DNA of 20,000 bases from Neocallimastix lanati (nom. inval.) (Eukaryota > Neocallimastigomycota > Neocallimastigomycetes > Neocallimastigales > Neocallimastigaceae). Numbering within the stretch: position 1 is the first letter of the stretch; the number at the start of each line of letters is the position of its first letter. The stretch lies in contig JACVTC010000161.1 of NCBI GenBank assembly GCA_016946835.1, positions 1-20,000 on the forward strand, given 5' to 3'. Shown piece by piece: positions 17,178-20,000 of this stretch. The notes under the pieces were generated by a model. The model was not told the origin of the DNA. It worked only from the letters and a program-made list of their open reading frames with translations, and made no database searches. Both the position numbers and the translations under genes were made by a program.

Positions 17178-17645
17178 TGATACGTGACCACTATAAAAAT
17201 GGTATTTAGGTAGATTCTTTAGGTTAAAGAAATACTTAAATATTATTGGTCAATAATAATTTTAGAATAATATATATAATTTTAGAATAATAATTATTAA
17301 ACGGAGAATTCTTTTATTTATAAGTTTATACTTATTATAAATTAATTCACATAAATAGCTATTTTTATATTTTATTTTAGTATAGTTAAAAGAGATATTA
17401 TATATATTTGAGATAATTAATTATAATATTTATATAAAAGAGTAATAATAATAATAATTGATGTAATAATTAATAATTAATAATAAATAAAGAGAACATT
17501 AAAAAGATATATTTATTACTTTATTTTGTATTATTGTATGTGTTATTTCTATTTAATATTAGAATATATTATTTTGTCATAATTCCTTATTGTCATTGCC
17601 CACAAATAAATATTAATTTAGATACATAAATAAAATATCGTATCA
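17178..17645 (+). repeat. 3' LTR of element 3 (family 2, 468 bp)
   Basis: It appears identical to the 5' LTR. It is followed by TCGC, then TG of the next candidate insertion. Confidence 0.94.
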
Positions 17646-17649
17646 TCGC

Positions 17650-18682
17650 TGATTTATACCTAATATTCTTAATCTACAAAAATTAAATTTTGTAGAAGTG
17701 AATAAAAGGATAAATACTGAATAAAATTGATTTAAGAAATTTTAAAAAAAATAAATATGTTTTATTATTAAACACAAAAATGTTTTATTAAAAATTTATT
17801 TTTATTTTAATATTAATCTTTATTTATTTAATAATTAATTTTGTTTAAATTAATAAAATAATTGTTAAAACTAATAAAATAATAAAATGAAATATTTATT
17901 ATTTATACTAATTTATTTTAAATTTTAATAATAAAATTGATTATTAATAACTAATAAAATATATAATAATTTATCAAATAATTAATAATCATAAAAATTG
18001 ATTATTAAAAACTAATAAAATATCTATAATAATTTATTAAATAATTAATAATCATACTTTTTGATTATTAAAACTAATAAAATATCTATAATAATTTTAT
18101 TAAATAATTAATAATAAAGAATAATTTATAAGAAATATTTACATGTTTTTATATTTTTCTTTGATTTTAAACTATTTACATTAAAAATAATAAAATTAAT
18201 AAAAGAGAAATAAAGAATAATTTATTATTAAATTAAACAATATTTACAATTAAAATGTTGATAAAGATGAGTTTTAAAATGTTATTTTAATTACAATTTG
18301 TTTATAAGAGTTGAGTGATAAAATAAATAAAATAATCATTATTTTAAATAAAAGTAACTTAAAAAATTATTTAACTATTTAATTTTAATTTTGCGATGTT
18401 TATAAGTTTGTTTATTTGTTATTTATAATTTATTAAATATGTTTATTATTTTGTTTATTTGTAGTTTTAGAAAAATATTATTTATTAATTTATTTTAGTT
18501 TTTAATTAAAATTATTAATGATTAATTAATTTATTATTATTTTATTTTAATTATTTTTATTTAATTAATTTTTCTTAAATATGGATTTAATTTTTTTTTT
18601 AGAATGGATTAATTCTTGGGTTAAGTTAGACAGAATTTGTTCTTTATTATTTATTTTAATTTAATAATTTTGTTATTTATCA
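17650..18682. mobile_element. Insertion Y: LTR-like element, 1033 bp, target duplication TCGC
   Basis: It starts TGATTTATACC and ends TTATTTATCA (TGAT/ATCA). TCGC precedes (17646-17649) and follows (18683-18686). A stem-loop with TCTACAAAA/TTTTGTAGA (17673-17696) lies near the start. The rest is A/T-rich with repeated AAAACTAATAAAATAT...TAATAATCA motifs at about 17940-18120 and no coding frame. It is probably a solo LTR of another family. Evidence is from ends and flanks only, as no second copy is in the window. Confidence 0.58.
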
Positions 18683-18686
18683 TCGC

Positions 18687-19325
18687 TGTTAAGGAATGAA
18701 CAAATAATGTTAATTTTATTATTTTTCATAAAAATAACTTAACCACTAAAATTAAATTATTTATTTCCTTACTTGGGGAACTTTCTTATGTTCTATTACT
18801 GCCAAATTATTACTAATATTAAATTTATTATTATTAATATAAATTCTTTATTAATATCAATACTTTATTATTAAAATTAATACTATATTATTAATATCAA
18901 TATTATTATCAATATCTAGTTTTATTAATATAATTTATTCTATCAATATTTTATTATTAAAGAAAATTTTATTTTACAAATATTACTAATACAGATTATT
19001 TATTATTAATAAAAATTAATATAATTAATAATGATTTAAAAATATTTTACTTAAATCCATGATCCTTGTCATTAAAATTAGTAATACTTCCTTCCAAAAT
19101 ACACCCTATTTATAATAAGATTAATAATAGATAATAATCTAAAATACTTTTATTTAAAAATAGTATAAAATTAAATAATACTCTATTACTAATAGTTCTA
19201 TAAAAGTAATAAAATTATTTTTAAAATATATTATCACTACAATTAATAATAAATAGTTTAGAATTTAATAATATGTAATAATTATTTATTATAATAGAAT
19301 AGATTATGAATTTATAATTTAAATA
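18687..19325. mobile_element. Insertion Z (tentative): LTR-like element, 639 bp
   Basis: It starts TGTTAAGGAATG directly after TCGC and reaches the duplicated block at 19330. A long imperfect stem-loop follows the TG (TAAGGAA 18690-18696 with TTCCTTA 18775-18781 and inner A/T pairing). The right end reads AAATA then TCGA rather than CA then TCGC. Either both have mutated or the boundary is elsewhere. It is non-coding. Confidence 0.4.
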
Positions 19326-19329
19326 TCGA

Positions 19330-19410
19330 GGTGAAATTTTTCTTACTCATTTTTTTTGTTTATTTTTATTTGTTTTTTTATTAATTATTAAAATATTAAT
19401 ACGAATATAT

Positions 19411-19442
<32 letters not shown>

Positions 19443-20000
19443 TTGGTTTGTTTTTTGTTTTAATTAATTTATTAATAATTCTAATATTTAAAATTATTTA
19501 AGAAATTAGTATTTACTACTACCAAATATAATTTAAAAGGACTTTTTTTTTTTTTTTAACAAATTAATTCAAGGATTAGATTGTAAATAAAATTAATTTT
19601 AAACTATTAATCTTAAAAAAAAATAATAATTTTTATTTATATTGTTACTTTTTTTTTATCAAAATAATTCAATGATTAGATTGTAAATAAAATTAATTTT
19701 AAACTATTAATCTTAAAAAAAAAAATAATAATTTTTATTTATGTTGTTACTGTTTTTTTTTATCAAAATAATTCAAGGATTAGAATGTAAATAAAATTAA
19801 TTTTAAACTATTAATCTTAAAAAAAAATAATAATAATAATAATAATTTTTATTTAGATAATTACTTTTTTTTTTTTTTTTTTAAACTTTTTATTTTATTA
19901 AGTAATAGGAATAGGATATATATTATATCCCTTTAAAAATAAAAAAAAAAAAGAAAAAAGAAAAAAAAAAAAAAAATTAATATCCAAAAAGTAAAAGTAA
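19330..20000. repeat. Duplicated non-coding block, copy 2, with ~100-bp tandem repeat
   Basis: It is collinear with 8036-8900 and runs off the window end at the equivalent of about 8900. An internal unit (AAGGATTAGATTGTAAAT... to ...TATCAAAATAATTC) is tandemly repeated, starting at 19571, 19671 and 19775; copy 1 has fewer units and other filler. By analogy with 9096-9211 a decayed Cys/Ser pair may lie just beyond the window. Confidence 0.85.

Larger units (their letters stand above)
14746..17645 (+). mobile_element. Element 3: complete gag-only (non-autonomous) LTR retrotransposon, 2900 bp
   Basis: The order is 5' LTR (14746-15213), primer-binding site (15218-15237), leader, gag (15438-16880), A/T-rich tail, polypurine tract (about 17164-17174) and 3' LTR (17178-17645). 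It is flanked by TCGC at 14742-14745 and 17646-17649. By eye the two 468-bp LTRs are identical, so insertion was recent. There is no pol: no frameshift heptamer, protease, reverse transcriptase or integrase. The cis signals needed for copying are all present. It was probably mobilised by proteins from an autonomous relative sharing its primer site. Confidence 0.93.

Noticed and set aside
1-20000. Dictyostelid origin
   Set aside because: Not excluded. AT richness, poly-Asn and tRNA-targeting retroelements also occur there, but I judged the overall picture closer to anaerobic fungi. This is a judgement without a search.

Overview
The window is very AT-rich nuclear DNA with long T/A homopolymers, eukaryotic tRNA genes with Pol III T-run terminators, and Ty3/gypsy-type retrotransposon proteins whose tails are mostly asparagine encoded by AAT. 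An anaerobic gut fungus (Neocallimastigomycota) fits best. A dictyostelid amoeba is the main alternative, since it is also AT-rich, Asn-rich and has tRNA-targeting retroelements. I cannot settle this without a search.

The host content is small. A cassette of tRNA-Trp(CCA) on the + strand and a tail-to-head pair tRNA-Ser(UGA)/tRNA-Cys(GCA) on the - strand occurs twice (4759-5639 and 13226-14124). A decayed third Cys/Ser pair lies at 9096-9211. A non-coding block beginning GGTGAAATTTTTC follows each cassette (8036-8900 and 19330-20000). No ordinary host protein gene was found.

Most of the rest can be read as LTR-type insertions with TG...CA ends, stacked end to end just upstream of the tRNA genes. 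Element 1 (1-4743, - strand: 5' LTR, primer site, gag, start of pol) abuts tRNA-Trp copy 1 at 15 bp. At tRNA-Trp copy 2, a 560-bp element (10315-10874) and a rearranged gag-bearing block (10881-13212) sit at the equivalent site. Upstream of tRNA-Ser copy 1 there are three insertions (5640-6647, 6654-7564, 7570-8031). Upstream of tRNA-Ser copy 2 there are up to four (14127-14741, 14746-17645, 17650-18682, 18687-19325). Removing these and one copy of each target duplication gives nearly the same sequence in both cassettes: 15 nt in front of tRNA-Trp, and 16 nt in front of tRNA-Ser followed by the GGTGAAATTTTTC block. This supports a Ty3-like integration hotspot at Pol III start sites.

The elements appear to form an autonomous/non-autonomous set. 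Element 1 has gag and pol joined by a predicted -1 ribosomal frameshift (TTTAAAC, 8-nt spacer, GGGAG/CTCCC hairpin), and a second, damaged gag at 11665-12996 keeps the same signal. Element 3 (14746-17645) has two LTRs that read as identical, the same 20-nt primer-binding sequence, a polypurine tract and an intact gag, but no pol. It is probably mobilised in trans.
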